DNA of 64,000 bases, from assembly GCA_016716005.1 (NCBI GenBank), contig JADJXE010000001.1, positions 1,315,001-1,379,000 of the forward strand, in the 5' to 3' direction. The translations under genes were made by a program, and so were the position numbers. Positions 46,816 to 54,930 of this stretch are shown piece after piece (the first letter of the stretch is position 1; each line of letters begins with the position of its first letter). The notes beneath the pieces were generated by a model. It made no database searches, was not told the DNA's origin, and saw nothing but the letters and a program-made list of their open reading frames with translations. This stretch comes from Acidimicrobiales bacterium (GTDB lineage: Bacteria; Actinomycetota; Acidimicrobiia; Acidimicrobiales; JADJXE01).

Positions 46816-49032
46816 TCACCCCACCCACCGGAGCCACACCACGGCCAGCGGCGGCAGGGCGGCCTCGATCGACTGGTCGAGGCCGTGCCAGGGCACCGGC
46901 TCGGTGTCGTAGCCGGCCACCTTGGCGTAGTCGCTGCCGGCGAAGTAGCTCGAGTCGGTGTCGAGCACCACCTCCCACCGCCCGGCCTTGGGCAGGCCCA
47001 CCCGGTAGGCCGGCCGCGGCACCGGGGTGAGGTTGGCCAGGCATGCCAGCGCCCGCTCCTCGCCGGTGGAGAACCGCAGGAACGAGTAGACGCTGCCGTC
47101 GCTGTCGTTGGCGTCGATCCATCGGAAGCCGGACCAGTCGAAGTCGTGCTGGTACAGGGCCGGCTCGTCGCGCAGGATGCGGTTGAGGGCCCGCACCAGG
47201 TCCTGCACGCCCTGATGGTCGCGGTACTGCAGCAAGTGCCACTCGACGGAGCCGTCGTGGGCCCACTCCCACTCCTGGCCGACCTCGCCCCCCATGAACA
47301 GCAGCTGCTTGCCGGGGTGGGCCCAGGTCCAGGCCAGCAGCGCCTTCAGGTTGGCGATCTGCTGCCAGCGGTCGCCCGGCATCTTCGAGAGCAGCGAGCC
47401 CTTGCCGTGCACCACCTCGTCGTGGGAGAGCGGCAGCACGAAGTTCTCGGTGAAGGCGTAGAGGAGCCCGAACGTGAGCTGGTGATGGTGGTACTTCCGG
47501 TGGATCGGCTCCTTGTTGAAGTAGGCGAGCGTGTCGTTCATCCAGCCCATGTTCCACTTGTGGGTGAAGCCGAGCCCCCCCAGGTGCACCGGCCGCGACA
47601 CGGCCGGCCAGGCCGTGGACTCCTCGGCGATGGTGAGCACGCCCGGGTGCTCCGCGTGCACGACGGTGTTCAGCTCGTGGATGAAGCCCACGGCCTCGAG
47701 GTTCTCGTTGCCGCCGTACCGGTTCGGCACCCACTCCCCCTCTTCGCGGGAGTAGTCGAGGTACACCATCGAGGCGACGGCGTCGACGCGCAGGCCGTCG
47801 ACGTGGAACTCGTCGATCCAGTAGAGCGCGTTGGCCACCAGGAAGTTCCGCACCTCGTTGCGGCCGTAGTTGAACACCAGCGTGCCCCAGTCGGGGTGCT
47901 CGCCCTGGCGGGGATCGAGGTGCTCGTACAGCGCGCTGCCGTCGAAGCGGGCCAGGGCCCAGTCGTCGCGGGGGAAGTGGGCCGGCACCCAGTCGACGAT
48001 CACGCCGATGCCCCGCTGGTGGAGGGCGTCGATCATGGCCCGCAGGTCGTCGGGCGAGCCCTGGCGAGCGGTGGGCGCGTAGTAGCCGGTGACCTGGTAG
48101 CCCCACGACGGGCCGTAGGGGTGCTCCATCACCGGCAGCAGCTCCACGTGGGTGAAGCCCAGGTCGGCGACGTAGTCGCCGAGCAGCTCGCCGATCTCCC
48201 GGTAGCCGAGGGATCGGCCCTCGGCGTCTCGGCGCCACGAGCCCAGGTGCACCTCGTAGATCGACAGCGGCCGGTGGAGCTGGTCGGTCCGCTCCCGCTC
48301 GGCCACCCAGGCGTCGTCGCTCCACCGGTAGCTCGAGCGCGCCACCACGCTGGCGGTGCCCGGCGGCTCCTCGGCGGCACGGGCCATCGGATCGGCCTTG
48401 AGCAGCAGGTGGCGGTCGCCGGAGAGGAGCTCGAACTTGTAGTGGTCGCCGGGGCCGACCCCGGGCACGAACAGCTCCCACACGCCCGAGGAGCCCATGA
48501 TCCGCATCGGGCCGAGGCGGCCGTCCCAGCCGTTGAAGTCACCCACGACCCGCACGAACCGCGCCGACGGGGCCCACACCGTGAACGAGGTGCCCTCGAC
48601 GCCCTGGTGGACCCGGACGTGGGCGCCCAGGACCTCCCACAGGCGGCGGTGGCTCCCCTCACCGATGAGGTGGAGGTCGAGGTCGCCCAGCGTGGGCAGG
48701 AACCGGTACGGGTCGTCGAGGACGAACGTGCTGTCGCCCGGGTAGGCGACCTCGACCCGGTACTCGGGCGCCTGGTCGGACGCCGGGAGCTCGGCCGCGA
48801 ACACCCCGGCCGGGTGGACCTGGGCCGCCGGCACCGGGGCGGCGTCGGCCGGGAGCACGGTGACGCGCTCCGCTCCCGGCCGCCACACCCGGACGACCCA
48901 CCCCGTGCCCGAGGGGTGGGCGCCGAGCACCGCGTGGGGCTCGGCGTGCTCGCCCCGGACGATCTGCTCGATCGGGTCGTCGGCGCGGGGACGGGGAACA
49001 GGGGGCCGGCTGGGGACGAGGGGAGACGTCAC
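46816..49032 (-). CDS. glgB: 1,4-alpha-glucan branching enzyme
   Basis: A 738-residue GH13 enzyme that makes alpha-1,6 branches in glycogen. An N-terminal CBM48-type region is followed by a second one (EGTSFTVWAPSARFVRVVGD), then the barrel: nucleophile Asp in GLRVDAVASMVYLDY, acid Glu in LTIAEESTAWP, and LSHDEVVHGKGSLL with the stabilising Asp. The C-terminal beta domain ends AVVWLRWVG. GTG 49032 lies six bases after GATGCT and has no ribosome site. Divergent from glgP and followed by the GH57 gene. Confidence 0.96.
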   Translation of the reverse strand: MTSPLVPSRPPVPRPRADDPIEQIVRGEHAEPHAVLGAHPSGTGWVVRVWRPGAERVTVLPADAAPVPAAQVHPAGVFAAELPASDQAPEYRVEVAYPGDSTFVLDDPYRFLPTLGDLDLHLIGEGSHRRLWEVLGAHVRVHQGVEGTSFTVWAPSARFVRVVGDFNGWDGRLGPMRIMGSSGVWELFVPGVGPGDHYKFELLSGDRHLLLKADPMARAAEEPPGTASVVARSSYRWSDDAWVAERERTDQLHRPLSIYEVHLGSWRRDAEGRSLGYREIGELLGDYVADLGFTHVELLPVMEHPYGPSWGYQVTGYYAPTARQGSPDDLRAMIDALHQRGIGVIVDWVPAHFPRDDWALARFDGSALYEHLDPRQGEHPDWGTLVFNYGRNEVRNFLVANALYWIDEFHVDGLRVDAVASMVYLDYSREEGEWVPNRYGGNENLEAVGFIHELNTVVHAEHPGVLTIAEESTAWPAVSRPVHLGGLGFTHKWNMGWMNDTLAYFNKEPIHRKYHHHQLTFGLLYAFTENFVLPLSHDEVVHGKGSLLSKMPGDRWQQIANLKALLAWTWAHPGKQLLFMGGEVGQEWEWAHDGSVEWHLLQYRDHQGVQDLVRALNRILRDEPALYQHDFDWSGFRWIDANDSDGSVYSFLRFSTGEERALACLANLTPVPRPAYRVGLPKAGRWEVVLDTDSSYFAGSDYAKVAGYDTEPVPWHGLDQSIEAALPPLAVVWLRWVG

Positions 49033-49038
49033 CCGACC

Positions 49039-49133
49039 AGCATCGCGCGCCGGGCCTCCCCGGCCGTTCGGCGCGTGACGTCGGACACGGTGCGGTCCCG
49101 GCATCGGGCAACCACACGGCCGGTGGCTAGCGT
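49039..49133. promoter_or_regulatory. Divergent glgB-glgP promoter region
   Basis: Minus strand GATGCT (49044-49039) ends six bases before the glgB start. Plus strand TAGCGT (49128-49133) ends eight bases before the glgP start. Both messages would be leaderless. No good -35 is visible for either, so an activator may be needed. Region of about 84 bases between the two elements. Confidence 0.4.
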
Positions 49134-49141
49134 GGGCTCTC

Positions 49142-51673
49142 GTGCGCGCCCTCCGGAGCTTCACCGTCCGGCCCCGCCTGCCCGAGGCGCTCCACCACCT
49201 CGAGCAGCTGGCCATGAACCTTCGCTGGTCGTGGGACGAGAGCACTCGCGCCCTGTTCCGCTGGGTCGATCCCGAGGCCTGGGACAGCACCGTCCACGAC
49301 CCGGTGCGCCTCCTCGGCCTGGTCCGGAGGGAGCGGCTCGACGCCCTGGCCACCGACGCCGGCTTCCTCCGGTACCTCAACGAGGTGCACGACGGCCTCG
49401 TGCGCTACCTGGAGCGGCCCAGGTGGTTCCAGACGACCGCCGACGCCGGCGAGCTCCGGCTGGTGGGCTACTTCTCACCCGAGTTCGGCATGTCCGAGGC
49501 CCTGCCCCAGTACTCCGGCGGCCTGGGGGTGCTGGCCGGCGACCACCTCAAGGCGGCCAGCGACCTGGGCGTGCCGCTGGTCGGGATCGGGCTGTTCTAC
49601 CGCCACGGGTACTTCCGCCAGGCCCTCAGCGCCGACGGCTGGCAGCTCGAGCGCTACCCCGACCTCGACCCCCACGCCATGGCCCTCACCCCCTGCGACG
49701 GGGTGCAGGTGGAGCTCGACCTGGCGGGCGAGCCCGTGCTCGCCCGGGTGTGGCGGGCCGACGTGGGTCGGATCCCGCTGTACCTCCTCGACACCGACGT
49801 CGAGGAGAACAGCGAGGCAGCCCGCGGGGTGACCGACCGGCTGTACGGAGGGGACTCCGAGCACCGCCTGCGCCAGGAGATCGTCCTCGGCGTGGGGGGC
49901 GTGCGCGCCCTGGAGGCCCTCGGCCACGACGTGCAGGTGTTCCACACCAACGAGGGCCACGCCGGGTTCCTCGGCCTCGAGCGGATCCGCCGGTTCATGG
50001 TGGACGAGGGCCTCTCGTTCCACGAGGCCATCGAGGCGGTGCGGGCCGGCAACATCTTCACCACCCACACCCCCGTCCCCGCCGGGATCGACCGCTTCCG
50101 GCCGGAGCTGATCGAGCGGTACTTCGGGTGGTGGGCCGACGAGACCGGCGTCCCCCTCCCCGAGCTGCTGGCCCTCGGTCGCCGCGACGAGGAGCCACCC
50201 GACGACCGGTTCAACATGGCCGTCATGGGGCTCCGCCTGGCCGGGCGGTCCAACGCCGTCGCCCGACTGCACGGCGACGTCAGCCGGGCCATGTTCCGCG
50301 ACCTGTGGCCCGACGCCCCCGAGGCCGAGGTGCCCATCACCCACATCACCAACGGCGTCCACGCCCACACCTGGGTGTCGCCCGAGATCGACGACGTCCT
50401 GGCCCGCCACGTGCTCCCCGAGTGGGCCGGCGCCGGGCCGGGCGACTGGGCCCGCATCGACACGGCCCGCGACGACGAGATCTGGCGGGCCCGCGAGCAG
50501 GGCCGGGAGCGGCTGGTGTCCCTGGTGCGCCAGCGGCTCCGCCAGGCCGCCGAGGCCCGCGGGCTGTCGCCCTCGGACACCGCCTGGTGCGCCGAGGTCC
50601 TCGACCCCAAGATCCTCACGGTGGGCTTCGCCCGCCGCTTCGCGACGTACAAGCGGGCCACCCTGCTGCTGTCGCAGCCCGAACGGCTCCGGGCCCTGCT
50701 GCTGTCCCCCGACCGTCCGGTGCAGCTGGTGTTCGCCGGCAAGGCCCACCCGGCCGACGACGCCGGCAAGGAGATGATCAGCAGGATCGTCCACTTCGCC
50801 TCCGACCCCGAGGTCCGCCATCGGATCGCCTTCGTCGAGGACTACGACATCGCCCTGGCCCGCGGGCTCTACCAGGGTGCCGACGTGTGGCTGAACACGC
50901 CTCGCCGCCCCCTGGAGGCCTGCGGCACCAGCGGGATGAAGTCGGCTCTCAACGGCGGGCTGCAGCTGTCGATCCTCGACGGCTGGTGGGCCGAGATGTT
51001 CAACGGCGACAACGGGTGGGCCATCTCCTCGGTCGAGGCCGAGCACGACCCCGACCGCCGGGACGAGCTCGAGGCCAACAGCTTGTTCGACCTGCTCGAA
51101 CAGCAGATCGCGCCGCTGTTCTACCGGCGTGACGAGGGGCCGGTGCCCCGGGCGTGGGTGCGGCGCGTCAAGGCCAGCCTGGCCTCGCTCGGCCCCAGGG
51201 TCACCGCCACCCGCATGGTGCGCGACTACGTCGAGGAGCTGTACCAGACCACCGCGGCGCGCGCCGACCGGCTGGGCGGCGACGGGCACCTCCGGGCCCG
51301 GGCCCTGGCCGGCTGGAAGGACCGGGTGGGCCGGGCCTGGAGGGGGGTGCACGTGGTCGCGGTCGACGCCGACGAGACTCCCGCCGAGCTGGGCGCCACC
51401 CGGCGGGTGGATGCCGTCGTCGCCCTCGGCTCGCTCTCGGCCGCCGACGTGGCGGTGCAGCTGGTGCACGGCACGGTGGGCCAGGGCGGCGAGCTCACCA
51501 TGGCGACGGTCCGGGAGATGGAGGCCGTGGGCCCGCCCACGGCCGGCCAGCTGCGCTACCGGGGCGAGGTGCCCTGCGAGCGGGCGGGCCGCTACGGCTT
51601 CACGGTGCGGGTGGTGCCCTCGCACCCCGACCTGACCGGCCCGGTGGAGCTGGGCCGGATCGCCTGGGCCTGA
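49142..51673 (+). CDS. glgP: Alpha-glucan (glycogen) phosphorylase
   Basis: A 843-residue GT35 enzyme that releases glucose-1-phosphate from glycogen. The N-terminal DUF3417 region (LAMNLRWSWDESTRALF) marks the GlgP subtype of actinobacteria and thermophiles. YFSPEFGMSEALPQYSGGLG, FHTNEGHAGFL and VGFARRFATYKRATLL follow, and the PLP lysine is in ACGTSGMKSALNGG. GTG 49142 has no Shine-Dalgarno and lies eight bases after TAGCGT. It is divergent from glgB. The last ~150 residues form an extra beta domain common in this subtype. Confidence 0.95.
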   Translation: MRALRSFTVRPRLPEALHHLEQLAMNLRWSWDESTRALFRWVDPEAWDSTVHDPVRLLGLVRRERLDALATDAGFLRYLNEVHDGLVRYLERPRWFQTTADAGELRLVGYFSPEFGMSEALPQYSGGLGVLAGDHLKAASDLGVPLVGIGLFYRHGYFRQALSADGWQLERYPDLDPHAMALTPCDGVQVELDLAGEPVLARVWRADVGRIPLYLLDTDVEENSEAARGVTDRLYGGDSEHRLRQEIVLGVGGVRALEALGHDVQVFHTNEGHAGFLGLERIRRFMVDEGLSFHEAIEAVRAGNIFTTHTPVPAGIDRFRPELIERYFGWWADETGVPLPELLALGRRDEEPPDDRFNMAVMGLRLAGRSNAVARLHGDVSRAMFRDLWPDAPEAEVPITHITNGVHAHTWVSPEIDDVLARHVLPEWAGAGPGDWARIDTARDDEIWRAREQGRERLVSLVRQRLRQAAEARGLSPSDTAWCAEVLDPKILTVGFARRFATYKRATLLLSQPERLRALLLSPDRPVQLVFAGKAHPADDAGKEMISRIVHFASDPEVRHRIAFVEDYDIALARGLYQGADVWLNTPRRPLEACGTSGMKSALNGGLQLSILDGWWAEMFNGDNGWAISSVEAEHDPDRRDELEANSLFDLLEQQIAPLFYRRDEGPVPRAWVRRVKASLASLGPRVTATRMVRDYVEELYQTTAARADRLGGDGHLRARALAGWKDRVGRAWRGVHVVAVDADETPAELGATRRVDAVVALGSLSAADVAVQLVHGTVGQGGELTMATVREMEAVGPPTAGQLRYRGEVPCERAGRYGFTVRVVPSHPDLTGPVELGRIAWA

Positions 51674-51770
51674 CGGGGCGCCGCGACGGGTAGCGTCCGG
51701 GGCCGGGGCCGGCCCACCCGGCCGCCCGACACCGGACGCCCCGGCGGGGCCGGGGCCGGAGGAGCACGCC

Positions 51771-52556
51771 ATGGCCGACGCAGACCCCCGCCTCGTCCAC
51801 CTGGAGCGACGCGACGACGGTGTCGCCGTCGTGCGCCTCGACCACCCCAAGGTCAACGCGCTCTCCAGCCTGCTGCTGCGCCAGCTCCAGGAGGTCGCCG
51901 AGTCCCTGGTGACCGGCCCACCCGGGGCCGTCGTCGTGACCGGCGGCGACCGCGTCTTCGCGGCCGGGGCCGACATCACCGAGTTCGGCGGCCCCGACGA
52001 GGCCCGCCTGGTCGGGCGGCGCTTCCTCACCGCGCTCAACGCGGTGGCCGCCATCCCCCGGATGACCATCGCCGCCGTGGCCGGCTACGCCCTGGGCGGC
52101 GGGTGCGAGCTGGCCCTCGCCTGCGACCTGCGGATCGCGTCCGAGCGGGCCCGGTTCGGCCAGCCCGAGATCCTGCTCGGGATCATCCCCGGCGGCGGCG
52201 GCACGCAGCGGCTCGCCCGCCTCGTCGGCCCGGCGCGAGCCAAGGACCTCGTCCTCACCGGCCGCCAGGTCGACGCCGAGGAGGCCCTCCGCATCGGGCT
52301 GGTCGACGAGGTGGTCCCCCACGAGGAGCTCCACGACCGGGTGCTGGCCCGGGCCGCCGAGCTGGCGCGCGGCCCGGCCGTGGCCCAGGCCCTGGCCAAG
52401 CGGGCGATCGACGCCGGCCTCGAGGGCTCGCTGGCCGACGGCCTCGAGCTCGAGCAGGAGCTGTTCGTCGAGGTGTTCGGCACCGACGACGCCCGGATCG
52501 GCGTGCGCTCGTTCCTCGAGCACGGCCCCGGCCGGGCCGCCTTCACCGGCCGCTGA
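51771..52556 (+). CDS. Enoyl-CoA hydratase
   Basis: A 261-residue crotonase. The oxyanion-hole segments are FAAGADITEFGG and GYALGGGCELALACDLRIA. Both catalytic glutamates are present: one in the GGGCELAL turn and one in FGQPEILLGIIPGGGGTQRL. It should hydrate 2-enoyl-CoA in fatty acid oxidation, unlike the less canonical homologue at 20030. ATG 51771 has GGAGGAG seven bases upstream. It converges on meaB. Confidence 0.93.
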   Translation: MADADPRLVHLERRDDGVAVVRLDHPKVNALSSLLLRQLQEVAESLVTGPPGAVVVTGGDRVFAAGADITEFGGPDEARLVGRRFLTALNAVAAIPRMTIAAVAGYALGGGCELALACDLRIASERARFGQPEILLGIIPGGGGTQRLARLVGPARAKDLVLTGRQVDAEEALRIGLVDEVVPHEELHDRVLARAAELARGPAVAQALAKRAIDAGLEGSLADGLELEQELFVEVFGTDDARIGVRSFLEHGPGRAAFTGR

Positions 52557-52614
52557 GCCCCGCGCCACCGCCCGGCGGCCGGCCCCCGGCGTGGTCCGGC
52601 CCCGGGCCATCGCC

Positions 52615-52663
52615 GTGCCCGGTGCCCGGTGCCCGGTGCCCGGTGCCCGAACCCCGGTGCCCG
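52615..52663. repeat. 7-bp tandem repeat at a convergent junction
   Basis: Five perfect GTGCCCG units (52615-52649), one degenerate unit and one more perfect unit (52657-52663). On the minus strand GGG runs are separated by four-base CACC loops, a canonical G-quadruplex pattern. It lies between the enoyl-CoA hydratase and meaB stops. Confidence 0.85.
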
Positions 52664-52669
52664 TGGACG

Positions 52670-53617
52670 TCAGGCGCCGAGGCCGTGCAGCAGGCGGTCG
52701 GCGGCGCTCCACGGGTCGGTGCGCCGGGCCAGCACCTCGGCCTCCAGCGCGCCGTAGCCCTCCTCGACCAGGTCGCGCGCCCGGCGCTCGAGGCGGACGC
52801 CCACGATCTCCACCAGCTCCTCGCGGAGCCGGCGGCGGCGGCGCTCGACCAGGACCCCGTCGGCCTCGATGGCGGCCCGGTGCGCCTGCACCGCCTCCCA
52901 CAGCGCCTCGACCCCCTCCCCGGTGGACGCCACGGTGGCCACGATGGGCGGGCGCCAGCCGCGCAGCTCGGAGAGCTCGAGCATCTGCTCGAGGTCGCGG
53001 CGCGTCTCGTCGACGCCGGGCCGGTCGGCCTTGTTGATCACGAACACGTCGGCGATCTCGAGCAGGCCGGCCTTGTTGGCCTGCACCGCGTCGCCCCAGC
53101 CGGGGTTGACCACCACGACGGTGGTGTCGGCCGCCGCGGCGATCTCCACCTCCACCTGTCCCACGCCGACCGTCTCCACGAGCACCCACGGGCGGCCGAC
53201 CGCGTCGAGGACCCGCACGGCCTCGGGGGTGGCCAGCGACAGCCCCCCGAGGTGGCCTCGGGTGGCCATCGACCGGATGAAGACCCCCGGGTCGGTGACG
53301 TGGTCCTGCATGCGCACCCGGTCCCCCAGGATCGCGCCGCCGGAGAAGGGCGACGACGGGTCGACGGCCAGCACCGCCACCTCGAGTCCCCGGGCCCGCA
53401 TGGACGCGATCAGGGCCGACGTGAGCGTCGACTTGCCCGCCCCCGGGGCTCCCGTGATGCCGACCGTGTAGGCCCGCCCGCCGAGGGGCCAGGCGATCCG
53501 CCCCACCTCCCGGGCCGCCGGCCCGCCCCGCTCCACGATCGAGAGCAGCCGGGCCAGCGCGGCACGGTCGCCGGCACGGGCGGCATCGACCAGGGCGGCG
53601 GGCTCTCGGGGCGGCAG
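52670..53617 (-). CDS. meaB: MeaB/ArgK-family GTPase, probable CTG start
   Basis: A 315-residue G3E GTPase that protects and reloads B12-dependent acyl-CoA mutases. Walker A is GAPGAGKS (residues 56-63); AVDPSSPFSGGAILGDRVRM, the Walker B region VLVETVGVGQVEVEI and VINKADRPG (base recognition) follow. The C-terminal dimerisation helices are complete. No ATG or GTG lies in frame near the family N-terminus. CTG 53617 is placed exactly seven bases after a perfect AGGAGG and gives the usual length. TTG 53659 is the only other candidate and lacks a ribosome site. No mutase gene is adjacent. Confidence 0.88.
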   Translation of the reverse strand: MPPREPAALVDAARAGDRAALARLLSIVERGGPAAREVGRIAWPLGGRAYTVGITGAPGAGKSTLTSALIASMRARGLEVAVLAVDPSSPFSGGAILGDRVRMQDHVTDPGVFIRSMATRGHLGGLSLATPEAVRVLDAVGRPWVLVETVGVGQVEVEIAAAADTTVVVVNPGWGDAVQANKAGLLEIADVFVINKADRPGVDETRRDLEQMLELSELRGWRPPIVATVASTGEGVEALWEAVQAHRAAIEADGVLVERRRRRLREELVEIVGVRLERRARDLVEEGYGALEAEVLARRTDPWSAADRLLHGLGA

Positions 53618-53700
53618 GGCGGGTCCTCCTGGCTGAAGGGGGCGGGACGAGTCTGGCAAAGCGCGCTGCGGCGTGACGACTCGGCGCCCGTCCGCCGCCG

Positions 53701-54504
53701 TCAGCCCGGGGCCGGGCCCACCGCCTGGACCACCAGCCCGGCGAGGGCGCGTGCCCCGGCCGGCGACAGGTGCAGGCCGTCCGGCCCGGTGAGGCCCGGC
53801 CGGCCCGCGACCGCCGCGGCCCAGTCGACCACCTCCAGGTTCGGCCAGCGGGCGGCCGCGGCGCGGATCGCGGCGTTCACCTCCCACTGGTCGTCGTCGT
53901 ACTCGGCGACGGTGAGCCACAGCACGCGGGGCACCCCGCTCAGCGCCTGCAGGGCGTCGTCCAGCTGGTCCGCGAACTGACGCTGCGAGCCGAGGTAGTT
54001 GTTGCCCAGCACGATCACGGCTGCGGCGCCGGCGCGGTCCCGCCGGGCCTGCAGCACGCCGACACCGGCGCCGAGGAACCGGCCCACCTCGGCGTCGATC
54101 GTGGTCTCCCACCCGTCCAGCGCCCGCTCGAGGTCGGCGCGGGCGCCGAGGAGCACGGAGTCGCCCACCAGCAGCACGCGCCGATCGGGTGGCGGTGGGG
54201 GCGGTGGAGCGGGAGCGGTGGTCGTCGTCGTCTCGACCGGGGGCGGCGCGGCGGTCGTGACGGGCGGTGCGGTGGTCGGGGGCACCACCGTGGTGGGCGG
54301 GCCGGCGGTCACGGCCGGGGCGGGATCGGCCAGCACCGGGCGGGCCCCACCCCGGCCGAGGAGGGCGAGGGGCGTCAGGACGGCCAGGGCGGCCAGCACC
54401 GCGCCGGCCAGCACGAGGCGGCGGCGGAGCCGGCGGCGACGGGCGGCGCGGCGGCGAGCGGCCCGGGACGGGCGCGGCTCAGACGGCGACGACCTCGGAG
54501 ACAC
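53701..54504 (-). CDS. Membrane-anchored SGNH hydrolase-like protein
   Basis: 267 residues. A very basic N-terminus (RAARRRAARRRRLRRR) leads to one membrane helix, then a ~60-residue Pro/Thr-rich spacer and an SGNH-type domain: block I VLLVGDSVLLGA, block III-like VIVLGNNYLG, and the C-terminal Asp-His in GPDGLHLSPAG. Similar domains act as acetylhydrolases or esterases at the surface, including on peptidoglycan or polysaccharide acyl groups; the substrate is unknown. GTG 54504 overlaps the NifU-domain gene by 26 bases. No ribosome site is clear. Confidence 0.82.
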   Translation of the reverse strand: MSPRSSPSEPRPSRAARRRAARRRRLRRRLVLAGAVLAALAVLTPLALLGRGGARPVLADPAPAVTAGPPTTVVPPTTAPPVTTAAPPPVETTTTTAPAPPPPPPPDRRVLLVGDSVLLGARADLERALDGWETTIDAEVGRFLGAGVGVLQARRDRAGAAAVIVLGNNYLGSQRQFADQLDDALQALSGVPRVLWLTVAEYDDDQWEVNAAIRAAAARWPNLEVVDWAAAVAGRPGLTGPDGLHLSPAGARALAGLVVQAVGPAPG

Positions 54505-54706
54505 CGTCGATGCGGTCGCGCATGATGCGCTCGATCCCCGCCTTGAGGGTGGCGGTCGAGGCCGGACACGTGCCGCAGGCGCCCACCAGCTCGACGGTCA
54601 CGATCCCCGTCTGCTCGTCGACGTCCTTCAGCACGATGTCTCCTCCGTCGGCTTGCAGAGCCGGGCGGATCGCCTCGATGGTCTCCTCCACCTGCGAGCG
54701 CAGCAC
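54479..54706 (-). CDS. NifU C-terminal domain Fe-S scaffold protein
   Basis: A 75-residue Nfu-type protein. The Cys-x-x-Cys motif is GACGTCPAS (C44, C47), in a small alpha-beta fold with IRPALQADGGDIVLKDVD. Proteins of this family carry or deliver a [4Fe-4S] cluster. GTG 54706 is chosen because GGAGGAG lies seven bases upstream; the frame also has an ATG ten codons earlier without a site. It overlaps the SGNH gene downstream. Complete single-domain form, not a fusion. Confidence 0.9.
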   Translation of the reverse strand: MLRSQVEETIEAIRPALQADGGDIVLKDVDEQTGIVTVELVGACGTCPASTATLKAGIERIMRDRIDGVSEVVAV

Positions 54707-54930
54707 GATGCTTCTCCTCCCGATGCCTGTCGGCACCGCGGGTCGGGAGATGAGCTCCCTCGACCGGTCTCGACGGATTCTCCCGCCACCAGGGCGAACG
54801 GCGGGACGGGGTGCCGTTGTTCCCTGCCCGGTATCCTCCCGCGGGTCGGGAGCGGCGGGCCAGGAGCGGCCGGCCGACGGCCCCCGACCGGGCCCACCGC
54901 GCGTGCCTGGACCCCGGAGAGGAGCGCACC

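Noticed and set aside
46885..51132. Very long open frame on the plus strand antisense to glgB and out of frame with glgP
   Set aside because: Both real genes have complete catalytic motifs; this frame has none and is explained by base composition.
52615..52663. CRISPR-like array
   Set aside because: The unit is only 7 bases, directly tandem and without spacers.
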